A stretch of 64,000 bases of DNA from Hydrangea macrophylla (taxonomy: Eukaryota > Streptophyta > Magnoliopsida > Cornales > Hydrangeaceae), in the NCBI GenBank assembly GCA_033977485.1, contig CM066991.1, forward strand, positions 28,331,850 through 28,395,849. Direction: 5' to 3'. The notes below the pieces were generated by a model. That model did no database searches and was not told the DNA's origin. It saw only the letters and a list, made by a program, of their open reading frames with translations. Shown piece after piece: positions 1 to 11,225 of the stretch. How positions within the stretch are numbered: the first letter of the stretch is position 1; the number at the start of each line of letters is the position of its first letter. The position numbers and the translations under genes were made by a program.

Positions 1-609
1 ATCAGCTCCCAGAGACCCCCGAAAGTCCTGAAAGTTCTCGGAAAGTCCCCGTTGATCGGTTCGACTAAGGATTGACCAGGTTTGACCAAGGTTTGACCAA
101 AATCGTCTAAATTCACCAAAAAGTTCTGAGATCATTCTTGATAATGTGGAAAGTACTAAACAAGTTTTAAAAGAAAATCAGACAAAAACGTCAGCTCCCA
201 GGAACTCCCAAAGGTTCCCAGAACTTCCTGGAGGTCCTTGGTTTGACTAGTTTGACCAAAAGTTGACTTTAAAACTAGAGTACCGTATCATTTTTCAAAC
301 ATTGTTCATGGATACTAGAGGTCAATATCTTTCCAATGGAATATGGCACATAATTCTAGGATTAAAAACGAATTTATTATGAATTTCTGAAAGTGAAAAA
401 GCGATCAAATCAGCTTTTATCGTAAATACCGCAAAATTTTCCAAAGTGAACCAACTTTAAACTATTTTTTATGAAAATTAGACCTCAATACCTTTCCAAC
501 AGTATATCACAATCTTAATTTGGATTTTGTATGAATTTTCTGTGAATTTCGGACGAAATAGGGTCGTTTTACAAATTTTGAGAGTTTGGGGGGCCAAAAT
601 GCAAATTCT

Positions 610-690
610 GGTCAACGGGGGGTCTGACTGCCATGGTGGCACTGGTCCACTATCGTGGCAGCAGTAGCCGAGTGCCGCGGCAACATTCTG
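610..690 (+). repeat. GC-rich palindromic patch in F, upstream of its TATA box
   Basis: TGCCATGGTGGCA and GAGTGCCGCGGCAAC-type words with self-complementary arms stand out from the AT-rich surroundings. The patch lies about 150 bases upstream of the TATA box, comparable to the 21-bp palindrome array in the related LTR E. The repeats are too degenerate for a firm unit. Confidence 0.45.
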
Positions 691-840
691 AGTGATTTTC
701 AAATTTTTTTTTGTAATTTTTGGTTAATTTTTGGGTTATAATTCATATTTTCAATAAACAAAACGACATAGTTTTGAAATTCTGAAGATTTTGGACCAAT
801 TAGAGACTTTTTAAAACCCAAAATATATCCCCAAGTTGGC

Positions 841-849
841 CTATAAAGG
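841..849 (+). promoter_or_regulatory. TATA box of LTR F
   Basis: CTATAAAGG follows the palindromic patch and precedes a purine-rich GAGAGA stretch, a common arrangement at plant LTR promoters. Position within the LTR and orientation agree with the E-family layout. Confidence 0.55.
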
Positions 850-2312
850 AGACCCATTTGCTTCCATTTGGGGGAGAACTTGGAAGCCATTAGAGAGAGA
901 TATAGAGAGGGAGAAATAGAGAGAGGAATAGAGATTTTCTTCTTCAAAATCCAATCCAAATGTGAGTTTCAATTAGTTTTCTCAAAACTAAACTTGTGTT
1001 CACAAGATTTCAATTCATTTTCTTCATCTTCTTTGAGTTTTAGAGAGCAATCTACACCCACATACACACACATATATGAGAGGTTGAATGCTTGTGGTTC
1101 CACCATTGAATATCATCTATTGATTGTTTATTTTCTTGCTTATATACAATGTTCATCTCCTCTTACCTCATTTCTTTTTGATTTTCTTTGTTTTACTTAT
1201 AGTTCATTATCGTCTAAGTGATGACATAAAGTTTGAGGTGAGTGAATCCTTATGGATAGTAGCTCTTAACCTCAAAAACATGTTTGATAGATGATGATTA
1301 AAACCCCAATACTTTCAAAGTATTCTTGAAGTTATGCTCAGATGAAAACAAATCTCTCCAACAATCTTGGAAGCTCTTGACTTGGGTTTGATGTTGATAT
1401 TCAAAGAGGTTATAGTCTCCATTTGATGTTGAAAATATACTTTCAAAACCCCTATTTCAAAGCCCTTCTAAAACCCCCAATATTTGGATTCCAAAAAACA
1501 AACCTTGTTTTCTCAAGAAATCTTCAAAACAGTGAATGATCTGAGTTCAAAGATTTCTCTAGAACTCAATACTCAATGTATGGATGCAATACCACTTGGA
1601 AAGTCTTCCTAACTCATTATAGAACACCCATGATTTTTGGTTTGGTTTGGAAATGGCACGAGAATTTTTCTGTGTGCGCTTGTGTACTATACCCAAGTGT
1701 AGGTAATCGTGCAAGTAGTAATCTGGTTAAGTCCAGGTCGATCCCACAGGGAAGGTGGTAAACTAAATACTTAGATTAATCTCAAAAAGGGAAAATAAAA
1801 TTCAATATTTCAAAGAAATGTAGAACACAAAGTCCCACAATTTATCAAGTACTAAAAATAATTAAACTAAAATAAACTAATTGCCAACTAATTAATTAAA
1901 GTGATAATTTAAAATGTGTTTTTCTTAATTAAAAAGGAATGTTGGGATTACACGAATCCACCGCGACCTAGCCATCTACTATGCAGTTGCATTGAAGCTC
2001 AATGGAGTACGTCCTCAACAGTATTCCGTATTTCTCTTAGAATAAAGAATCCATAGCCCTTTCATGTCCAGGACTATATCATCACACTGGAGTTTGAAAT
2101 ACACAAAAGCAGTTTAAATCAATAGTTAAGACTCTCACCTACAATGGTATTAGCATTGAGGGTGGTTTGAAAAAGTTATTGAAGAAAAATGCCTCAAGGC
2201 TTAAAATTCACAGACTGTTTTGACAAACTGAGCGTTTGGGGACAGTTTGATAACAATCCAGTAAAACAGAAAGTCTAGGAATACCGTATAGAAGGTCCTC
2301 AAGATAAAGGGT

Positions 2313-2433
2313 GTTCGATCGATCTACGCGCTTTCGATCGATCGAACTACCTCATCTCTCGATCGATCAAACTGTCTTCGATCGCTCGACTGTGTCTCTG
2401 GCCCGATCGATCGAACTACCTCGATCGATCGAA
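2313..2433. repeat. GATCGATC palindrome cluster, A 3' LTR, R/U5 side
   Basis: About six units of the 14-base palindrome TTCGATCGATCGAA and variants (TCGATCGCTCGA, GATCGATCAAAC) are separated by 8-20 unrelated bases. The matching cluster in the other LTR lies at 17573-17693, and the homologous clusters in B at 46266-46384 and 59147-59265. Confidence 0.9.
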
Positions 2434-2932
2434 CACAGGGATTATTCTGCTGCATGGCAGAGGTCTGAGATCACGGTTTCATCGTGATCTCCCAACCCGG
2501 GGACTACTCAAACATCGTCTGGAGTGTCACAGATTTATTATTAACGTAAAAATTCATTAAGGTTGTGTTTGGATGAGGTTTAAACATGCAATCAATGAAA
2601 ATCTATAATTTATCAACTACCAACACGTAAAATGATGATCTATGCAGATTTAAACTATGTAAACTACTTAAAGAATGCAAACAAAACTAATATATCAAAA
2701 CCTGGAACGAACGAGCTATTAATAACTTTTAAACTTCACTTGAATTCAATGTTCAGTCACCAAAACCTACAAAAAATCAAAGTAGAACACTCTCTCTCTA
2801 TGTAAAAACTGATAAAATGTAAAGTGGGCGTCCTTCTGGACGTCTACAATATGAGTATAAATAGCAGAAACCTAATGCTAGGGTTCCCCATGCATTCTGC
2901 TGCGTGCGCGTAAAAATCTGATAAAAGGCATA

Positions 2933-3053
2933 TTCGATCGATCGAACGTTTCTCGATCGATTGAACTCTTGGGGACTTCGATCGCTTGAACTTATCTCGA
3001 TCGATCGAACCTTCGATCGATCGAATGGTCTTCAATCGCTCGAACTCTATATT
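2933..3053. repeat. GATCGATC palindrome cluster, A 3' LTR, U3 side
   Basis: About six units (TTCGATCGATCGAA, TCGATCGATTGAA, TTCGATCGCTTGAA, TTCAATCGCTCGAA) lie roughly 70-190 bases upstream (in sense orientation) of the TATA-like box at 2855-2864. The counterpart in the 5' LTR is at 18193-18313. Confidence 0.9.
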
Positions 3054-3297
3054 TCAGCTTTTACATGTCTTATTTAGAATTCAGCATTTCCCTTCATCGT
3101 TATCTTTCTATTCTTCACACAGCAACTGCAGTCTGCACAAATTACAGCTAAAAACACACAACTTATCATAGTTTAATCAATATGTTCATAAACTAGCATT
3201 ACAATTCAAATTGCAGATAAATGGAGGAATTGTAAACTAAATCCATACTTTTTCTTCTTTTAACGCGGTTGTATTTTACAAATACTCCCGCTTGTCA

Positions 3298-3312
3298 CAA
3301 CCCCCAACTAGC
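3298..3312 (-). promoter_or_regulatory. Polypurine tract of element A
   Basis: On the minus strand GCTAGTTGGGGGTTG abuts the start of the 3' LTR. The same tract abuts the 3' LTR of B (58283-58297). It would prime plus-strand DNA synthesis. Related GTTGGGGG words recur inside both elements. Confidence 0.8.
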
Positions 3313-4307
3313 GAGTTGCTAGTCCCTAGCAATAGAGCGAAAATAAAAACAAGCTAAACTATAACTATAACGGAAAAACTAAAATACTAAACCAGACTAC
3401 TAAACTAATCATAGCAAGAAAGAAAACTATCTAACTCACTTTCGCAGGAATCGCGGTTGCATTTAGCGAATGCAACAAGCCGTTAAACCCCTAGGTTCCC
3501 CCTAGCGGACGAGTGTTGTCTCGTGAGGGTTTGCAGTGAATATACCCACAAAATTCTCTGATTTAGCTCAAAAAGATATAGAACAATCTTTTAAACATTC
3601 CCTTTTTATTCAACTATTAATTTAGCTCTACCGACATATCATCCTCATTCAAACCATGAAAGAAATGCACATGTTCCTCATGTCACCAAGATAAAAATAA
3701 CATAAGCGTCACATCCATGTATCCGTGTGTGTGTGACATTAACAGCTATACATCGAACTTTATCTAGAGTTGTTTAAACAATCATACTCTCAGAACTTGT
3801 AGTTTCAACTCAATCCTCACATAGTTATTACACTCACAATTGAACATCTCATCGAAACTTGGTGAATAATAGTCGAATATGGTACAAAAGCTTTGATAGG
3901 AGTGATTTTTTTCGGATACTAATGCTTTCATACTTGGCTCTATAAAAGACGAACATTTTAGAGTGTATAGTCTCATGAAAGGAATACTACTTATTAGAGG
4001 AGCGAAATAACGTGGATAACTCAACTTACACTTTCATGTTTAAACTAAGTCATCGAGAATCATTAAGGCTTTGACTCTTTGGATTGTTTATTTTATTATT
4101 ATTTTTTTTTTTTATCTATTTAGTGGGATAGAAATGAAAGGGTAAGAACTTGCACATCTTTATCATGTGACTGTATTTAGTAATTTCTTTACTTTCCTCC
4201 AACCATCCTTTCCATACATATCATCATTCATTTTTTTATAGATATATGCAGCCCTTCTCACCACTATTCCCTCCTCATACTTCAACAATCTAATCACATT
4301 GGGTGTG
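3298..4307 (-). other. Element A 3' untranslated region, distal part
   Basis: This stretch is non-coding and AT-rich, and matches the B 3' UTR upstream of its 3' LTR (about 57250-58297), including the block around 3500-3560 that reads ACTAGGGGGAACCTAGGGG on the sense strand. Short frames at 3782-4024 and 4163-4390 are shadows without protein character. It ends at the GTGTG target site of solo LTR E (4303-4307). Confidence 0.75.
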
Positions 4308-6784
4308 TGTGGATACCGGCATTTGGGCCCACTTTTGTTTTTAAAACATTTTTTTTCAAATTCCAAATTCAAAGACAAATGAGTCGCCACTTAATTTTTA
4401 AAAGGAAAATTAAGAAACTATTTTAAAGCAAACTGATCTTTTGCGAAACCAAAGATAAACTGGGTCCGGGGATTATGGAATGAAAGGGGAAGGAGCCCGG
4501 CGGACTAAAACACCCCCTTTCATCCTATCTCTCGATAGGCCTCTACTCAACATCCTCTTTAATCAAATTATTAATCTAAGCATGCCCTCAATTAATACAT
4601 ATATAGGTATACATAACACAAACATGTTGGAAATGGTGTAAAATTGCTAATGGTAAAATATCATTCATAAGTCACATAATTCAACTAGCAAACATCATGA
4701 TGTGCAAGTAAGGAACTAGAGAACTTACCCGGGATCCAACCGCGAAATGGAAACGTGCAATGCATACACAAAATACAAAGCCTAAGAAAAGGTCTCTAAT
4801 TCACATATTCACATAAGGCAAAGCCTAAGCTAAGGTGTCGCACATGGAGTCGAAAATCAATTAAAATCAATGAAGTAAATAAACCAGAGAAGAGATGAGA
4901 AATTGTACCTCAAATGCGCTACAAAACAAAGATTAGTCCACATGCTTCACATAATAATATGATATCAAAAAATCAATCCCAATTCTCTAGCTTAGATTTA
5001 TTAAGCATGAGATCCAACTTTATTCAATAGCTAGTTCTAATCATAAGCATTGATGTACATGAATGAATGAATGTGAATAAGAATAAAACATGGATTTATT
5101 CACTAATTTGGATCACTTAGCCTCTGGATTTAAGCTAAATTATCATTATTCAAAACATGATTTGGGTCCCAAGACATTAGGGAACCATTTGAGTTGAAAT
5201 AAATAAGATTAGACAAAAATAGTTGCAGTTTTTTATGAATTACAGAGAGCAGACCAGATCTTAACAAATAGAAATAAAATAATTCCAACGGTTGGATCTT
5301 AATGAGTTTTGGATATGTTATGCCTCTGTGAGTCTAGTTTCTAACTCAAAAAGAATATCGAGGTTTCAACGGTTAGATCTCCGGGAATACGGAAAATACT
5401 AGACCTCACTCAGGATTTTACAACTCTCTGTCCAGAGATCTTGTATGATTTTTTGAAAATAGCAAACAAATCTGAATTGCTTCATTCTTTTTAGGGAACC
5501 TTCCTAACACATTAAGGTTCTTATAAAAAATTATTAAAGGTCATGAAAATTTGGTTAGAGCTCTGATCTATCAATTTTAAAACCGGTTTGCTGTTCTGAA
5601 ATTTTGGACAGAGAATTGCTTATTTGGAAATCATAAGCCCAAACCATCTTAAGTATGGAATCTTATCAAAACAACAATCACAGCGGTACTCATATGAGTT
5701 ATGAACACCCTCCAATTGGTCTCATCCCATTTCAATGGACCATGATTATATGAAAAATCTTTGATCACAGAGGGTTTAAGGATTCACTACACCAATATTG
5801 AATTGATGTTCATATTTTAAAACCAACTTGATCCTTGATCCTACAAAGGACTAGAATCAAGCATGGTTGTGATTATTGGGGTAAATCAATGAAATAGGAA
5901 GACATCCCTAGATTTAACCTTGATGGATTCCTACCATAGATCTCATAATTGGAGATCTAGCAAGAAAATCCTAAGGTCCTACTTATTTTAAATATAGACT
6001 ATGAAAATCTACCTCCAATTCCTCTCTCAAATACAAGATCATTGAAGAATATGAAATCATTTCATTATTTCTCCTACCAAATTAATGGTCCTTGGAGACT
6101 AAATGAGATTACAATCTACATAAACTTCTATGGAATATAGAATGAGTTCCATAAGATTCATAGTAAAGAGATCCTAGTCATGAGTTGATACTAGTATCTC
6201 AGCAACTATGTGTAGATATGACCATGATCAACTTTAAACTCCATATGAGTCATAAGATCATAGGAGATCAAAGGATCAACCAAATAAAAAGAAATACTCA
6301 ATGGAAAATTTACATGAAAATTTATGAATCTTCAAAGGAAAATTGGAATTTAGAAATCAAAGTTTACTTAAGAAAAATCAAAAGAACAAACACCTTGAAA
6401 CCAACCCATTCATTTAAATCCAAAGCTCATTTAGATCCAAATTAGTAAATTATCATGAGATTCAATCACAAATTCTTAGTGGTGTGTGATGAAATGAGGT
6501 AAGAAGAGAGGTTTTGAAAATGTGTAAAGTTCCTAGATCTAAGAATTTGTGATTGAATTGCTTAATTCCACAAAGTGATTGAGAGGTTACCTCTATGACC
6601 TCAAGGATTTCTTCTATCTTTGTGAAGTTCTTCCAAAATCTCCAAGATCTTCTTAAAATTCTTCAAGAAAACTCCTCTTTTCTTCTCAATTCTCTCTATA
6701 TGATTTTTGTATCTCTCTCTCTAGATTCAAGTATATGTGTGTGTGTTCATTCAAGTATATCTCAAAATGAAGATGAAAGTTTGT

Positions 6785-6792
6785 TTATATAG
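6785..6792 (-). promoter_or_regulatory. TATA box of LTR E
   Basis: On the minus strand the context reads TCTATATAAACAA. A CT-rich stretch follows downstream (TCTCTCTC near 6715, complement GAGAGA). The 21-bp palindrome array ends about 90 bases upstream of it in sense orientation. Confidence 0.65.
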
Positions 6793-6883
6793 ACCACCAA
6801 TTCAAGGTTAAATGGGTAAATTCGGGTGGAAACCCATGTGCAAAGTTTTCTTCTAGAACATGTGAGAAAAGCAGTCTGTTGCA

Positions 6884-7012
6884 GCCGGCGGCACTCGACG
6901 GGTGCCGGCGGCATTCGCTGAGTGCCAGGCGGCATTCGCTGAATGCCAGGCGGCATTCACTGAGTGCCAGGCGGCACTTAGTGAGTGCCGCCGGCTTTGT
7001 CGCGTGCCGGGG
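6884..7012. repeat. 21-bp palindromic tandem array in LTR E
   Basis: About five copies of a 21-base unit (GTGCCAGGCGGCATTCGCTGA and close variants) run head to tail. Each holds an inverted core such as GGCATTCGCTGAATGCC. The flanking GCCGGCGGCAC words are related. The array is GC-rich inside an AT-rich LTR and lies directly upstream of the LTR promoter. Confidence 0.85.
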
Positions 7013-7535
7013 CTAACTGAATTTTGCCCTACTTTTTAATTTTCAACATATATATTAACATAAGCTTAATTATTGACGAATTATGTTAAAATACTTGTAT
7101 TTGTAATATATTCCATTAAGAATACATCCATAATATATGCTCTAAATGTATTATTCCTCCTCTCTTTTCCCTTTTCTTTTCTTCCTTTTCTTTTCAAAAA
7201 TTCCTCTTTTTTTTAAAATTCTTTTTTCATCATTTTTATTTTATATTTCTTTTCAAAACTCTTCTTTTATATATATATTGAGCAAATTCTCAGACTGATT
7301 TCCTCATGTGTTCTTCAATGTTCAGGTTTCTCCCGAATACCCAAACTCTTTCTCTTCTTTCTCCTTTTTATATTTTATATTTTTAATTTTGAAATTTGTC
7401 TTGAAGAATCAATTGAAGATTTTGAATTTCCTGGAAAATCTTCGAATGTCACCGGCCATTGTCATCATCGGTCTTTTGAGAGGTAACCAATCCCTAGATT
7501 TGACGTTTGGTCAAAATTGGGGTGTCTACAGTGTG

Positions 7536-8696
7536 CAATGGGGTGTATTTAGGTCAAGGTATAAAGTTAGGAATTTAGAATTTCATATGGTTTCGGCATG
7601 ATTTATTAGGCGAGGGGTTAAGAACAGCACATATTCAGAGATGTCAATATAGGTAAATGGAAAGGTAAGGAGTAAACAACGATGGCTTAAATCATTTTCC
7701 CAACTTCTTAATTTTAACACTTAAATGTCCATTGAGTTTTAATTGGTTAATCCTGAACGTTCTCCTCTATTAAGAAGCCAAAATAAAGAATTAGAGACTA
7801 TTCAACGAAGTCTAATCGGCATTTTCAATGAAGACAATTCAAAATTAATGTGATAATTCCCTCAGAAATGAAGATCGGATTCAAAAACTCACTAAGGGTG
7901 ACTAGTTTTCACTACTTCATTCTTGAAAGTACAAAAGTCGTATTAACTCTTATTTTAAGTTTTCTGCATAGCTATTAACATGTGCAAATGATTTGGATAC
8001 AGGAATGGTCAACATATGCATTCATCCTAGAGAACTAGAAAAACGTGTGAACTTAATTCATAAAAGGATGAGAATAAAATGATTGTGTCATTGCTTGATA
8101 ACAGCTAAACAGAAGTGAATATTCAAAATAATTCTACCAATTTAATTCAAAAATTGAAATTTAGGAAATTTTGAAATTTTAAGTTAATTCTAACTTCGAA
8201 TGGAGATTGTATGACATTAGCAATAGATAGAGCGGTCCAGATTGTTAGGTAACTAATATGCACATGTGATTATCTATCTACATCCCACCCCCAACTGAAA
8301 ATTACAATGTCCGCAGTAGGTGATTTTTAAAAATAGATAGAGAGATATCACATGAAATATCATCGTAAGAATCAAAATAGTAACAACCTGTACAGAAAAT
8401 AGACACACTCCAAGCAGCAAAGATAAAAAAGATAAGCAATATAAAGCATCAGATCCAAGCATAAAATAGAACTACGCACTGGAAATATAGGAAAGTGAAT
8501 GTACAGAACAGAGAAAATCAGACATATCAAAATCCATCATAGATACAGAAATCCAAACTATCCAACCAACCACCCATAATATCCAAAACAACCATACAAA
8601 CCAAACCAACCACAATAGTCCAACAGTATACAAATATACGCAACAACCAACCAAAAACACCCAAACACAACCATACTGTCCAAAATAGCTACTAAA
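7536..8696 (-). other. Element A 3' untranslated region, proximal part
   Basis: Non-coding DNA between the end of the env-position ORF and the E insertion. It includes CCCACCCCCAACTG at about 8283, a sense-strand CAGTTGGGGGTGGG resembling the PPT; B has the same word at about 56584. The hydrophobic open frames at 8274-8770 have no counterpart protein in B and are spurious. Confidence 0.6.
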
Positions 8697-9969
8697 CTAC
8701 ACATCATCGGCGACAGCCGACAATATCTCAATGAACTCATCAGGAGCATCCCCATCGCCACCCTCGACAATAGTCGTAGCCATCATTGGAGCACTCACAG
8801 TCGTGGTGTCTAGTGTAGATAAGGATGTGTCAACTACGACGGGAGAAGGTGGAAGTGGTACCTCCGCAGCAGATGGTGTCACCGATGATGTGGATGGATC
8901 GGTAGGTGGTGCAGAAATAGGAGGATCAGGCATAGATGGTGCTGCTGAAGTAGATGGTGTGGAAGGATCAACCGGAGGACCAATAGGAGCAGAGGAAGAT
9001 GGTGTAGTAGTGGGTGGTGGGGGTGCAGATGGAGGGGAAGGTTGGGGCACGATCGGATTAAACCCTAGTTGGACTAATAGGGTCATCAATATGGTGGATA
9101 TGTGATCTATCTTGCCCTCGAGTCTAATCCGGGCCTCCCTCTCCTCTAATAGAAACTCGGGAATCGTAGGGAGAGACGCGGAAGAGGACTCTCCCTGGGC
9201 AGGAGCCTGAGACCGCTGTCTCAACTCAAAACGGGCAACCTCCTCCACCGGGTCAACCTTCTCATCAGAATCACGCTTCTCAGCCTCTGTGGGCGTCCCA
9301 GAAGCAGCGTCCTCAGTATCAGTCCCGCCTCCACGTTTCCTCTTCTCTCCCACCTTCGCCTTGCCTTTTCCTTTTCGCTTCCTCTTCTGCGCATCGGACC
9401 GGCGGGAAGCTGTCTCTCCAAAACGACTGTGGGACTGGACAGTCGCATCTCCCGCCAAAAGGAATGATACCCGCATGCTCGATCACCCTATGAATAGCCC
9501 AAGCACCCTTCAGGTGCTTCTTGGCTTGAATATAGCGTGTAGGGTGTCGCATGAAGTCGATGTAAAGGCGGGGTAAACAGACTGGCTACCGTATCCCGAT
9601 CGCGTATAAGACATAAGCATACCATGCCGCAATCTTCTCCCGATACGAGGTCACTAAAAGGCAATTGCTCAAGGCAAGATGGAGCATATGGTAATTATCT
9701 GTGAGGTGGAGGTCGGGAATGAGAGCCTCGCCATCCCATGTCGGAAGAGCTCCTCCGGTGATCTCTCGGATAATGATGGTCGGTGATAGCTGAGGTGTGT
9801 CAGGTCGATGTGGGCATACACAATTTGGTACCTCCGGTACCCCAAATCCTACAATATTTCTGAATTGAGAAATTGCACACCCCCAACTAACCAACATTGA
9901 TCTGGTCATACAGAATAAGGATAAAACAGTGCATTGCCAGAATATGTAAGCCAAAAATGTCAACCTCAT
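8697..9969 (-). pseudogene. Element A env-position ORF, truncated and frameshifted
   Basis: This is homologous to the B protein at 54808-56223, read in three frames: about 9969-9586, 9552-9480 and 9476-8697. The first part matches B from the GVPEVP region through LTDNYHMLHLALSNCLLVTSYREKIAAWYA. The second holds HPTRYIQAKKHLKGAWAI. The third holds the basic run KRKRKGKGKAKV, the RLEGKIDH segment and a long P/S/T-rich tail ending SAVADDV. The first ~170 residues present in B are missing because of a deletion of about 1 kb. The protein resembles the plant-retrotransposon ORF that sits downstream of pol in Athila elements (often annotated as putative plant transposon protein). Its function is unknown. 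Confidence 0.8.
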
Positions 9970-10172
9970 AATAGAACATTATAAATTTTATATAAATAAA
10001 TCCTTAAAATATCATCCACTTATAATATTCATGCCCCCAACTTGGTGTTTAAAACCTTATTGATAAAGAAAAAACGAAAAGAAAGCTGAAATTACTAAAA
10101 AAACTCCGTCTAGGAATACACTTCAATTGATGAAATAAAGTAGAAATGACAGAAAATAATTGAAGTTAAACA
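9970..10172 (-). other. Spacer between the acidic gene and the env-position ORF in A
   Basis: Non-coding. It contains sense-strand GTTGGGGG words (about 9879-9886 just inside the ORF boundary, and CCAAGTTGGGGGCATG at 10030). The equivalent interval in B is about 1 kb longer and carries GATCGATC clusters, which A has lost. Confidence 0.6.
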
Positions 10173-11216
10173 CTATACTTCGAGAATGAAAATTTCTTCT
10201 TCCACAACTTCTTCCTCCACCAGAACTGCAAATGTAGAGTCTGAACTTGATGATTCCCTTTCCCAGAACAAGCGGAAAGCAGCGAGGACATCATCGAGCA
10301 ATGCCGAACTCTCTAAGAAATTGATATCACAGGCAGGAAGTGATCCGCATGGAGATAAGGATAAAGGAGTATGATTGCGCAACGGATTTTCCTCTTGCGG
10401 CGGAGTATTCGGGGACTGTATGTATTGCCCAAACCCATGGAAGAGTTGATGTGGAAGGTATAGCAGTGGGAATGGTGGATTCATAGTGATATTCCTGACA
10501 AAGGGAAACAGAAATGAAATGGAGAAAATAAGTTAACAAGAGCAACAGAAAAACAAAAAGAAAGAGCAAAACGAAAAGAAAAAGAACGGAATGTGACCCA
10601 GAGTTAACCTCACTATTGGCTAGATATCCCCAGGTGCACTAGCAGGTAGAGGGCATTGAAGCCTGAACAACAAATAGCTCAAATGGACATAAATATAGGG
10701 AACCACTTGGACGACCAGAAAGTCGTCAACATATGTGAAAATAACATTATGGCGTTCGGGCACCACATCGTGTAAGTCCTCTTCATCCCATGGCTCCCAC
10801 ATTGAGTCATTTTCCCATTGTTCCATTAGAGCGTCGTCGACCTCCTACACATCATATCCTTTCGGCTCTCCCTCCTCGTCAGGGAGTTCCATGTGCGCAA
10901 ATGGGTTGATCTGAAGGAGCGCAGGATCATACGGGATATATCCGTAGGATAAGTCAACGATGTCATCGGCTTCTGGCCCTTGGTATGGAGATAAGCAAAA
11001 TGCTATTTCATCAGCAGTCCACTGTGGGTTCTGATACTCTGAATCAGCCCATGACCCTATCGAGTGAATATCGTCATCTCTCATAGTGGACAGCATGCAC
11101 GAGATAAAAGTGGAATAGCAGATTAGGATCAGGATCACATTAAAAAAGACAGACAAAAGATAAAACAAAACGAAAAATAGGAAAAGAAACAATACAACAA
11201 CATTGGGAGAACGCAC
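10173..11216 (-). pseudogene. Element A acidic two-exon gene, disabled
   Basis: It matches B 52904-53829. The first block (11216-10609) starts MRDDDIHSIGSWADSE, is acidic, and contains a nonsense codon at 10845-10847 where B reads through, plus a second TAG shortly before the putative donor. The second block (10494-10173) is proline-rich, then has LDDVLAAFRLFWERES and an acidic end. Between them lies a pyrimidine-rich, intron-like stretch (10608-10495) with a GT donor and a TGTCAG acceptor at the same phase as in B. Function unknown. Confidence 0.7.
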
Positions 11217-11225
11217 TTGGGCGTT

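Larger units (their letters stand above)
1..1648 (+). mobile_element. Element F: LTR, first part (large-LTR family, plus sense)
   Basis: The start of this LTR lies outside the window. Position 1648 is followed by the GGAAA target site of element A, and the LTR resumes at 18563. It belongs to the family of solo LTR E: it has a GC-rich palindromic patch (about 610-690), a TATA box (about 842), and, in the second part, a stretch matching E (a GGGTGTTTTAGTC-type block, a GAGACTC or GAGTCGCCACTT-type block, and a terminal TCCACA). Repeated GGTTTGACC-like words lie near the start. An open frame at 868-1221 is AT-biased and shows no recognisable protein. Lineage of the autonomous element is not assigned. 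Confidence 0.7.
1654..3297 (-). repeat. Element A 3' LTR
   Basis: In sense orientation it begins TGACAAGCGGGAG and ends CTCGTGCCA, and the other copy ends CTCGTGTCA. It contains a TATA-like CTATTTATAC on the minus strand (2855-2864), two clusters of TTCGATCGATCGAA-type palindromes (about 2313-2433 and 2933-3053) and a conserved stem-loop at 2467-2490. Long open frames running through the clusters read as RSIDR-like repeats, which is a by-product of the GATCGATC sequence. Confidence 0.95.
4308..7530 (-). mobile_element. Element E: solo LTR, 3.2 kb, inserted in element A
   Basis: In sense orientation it starts TGTAGACACCCC and ends GGTATCCACA. It is flanked by the duplication GTGTG (4303-4307 and 7531-7535), and the surrounding sequence continues the A 3' UTR as seen in B. 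No internal retroviral domain is present, so it is a solo LTR left by LTR-LTR recombination. Orientation follows from a minus-strand TATA box (about 6785-6792). It carries a 21-bp palindromic array just upstream of the TATA box. It is the same family as F, which means this family inserted both before and after A. Open frames at 6185-6445, 6595-6792 and 7308-7601 have no recognisable product. Confidence 0.9.

Noticed and set aside
868..1221. 117-residue ORF after the F TATA box
   Set aside because: AT- and TC-biased composition, low complexity, no conserved counterpart in E. It is LTR/leader sequence.
8274..8770. Hydrophobic minus-strand ORFs that could suggest an envelope membrane protein in A
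   Set aside because: They arise from C/A-rich 3' UTR read backwards. B has no homologous protein, and the env-position ORF itself ends at 8697.
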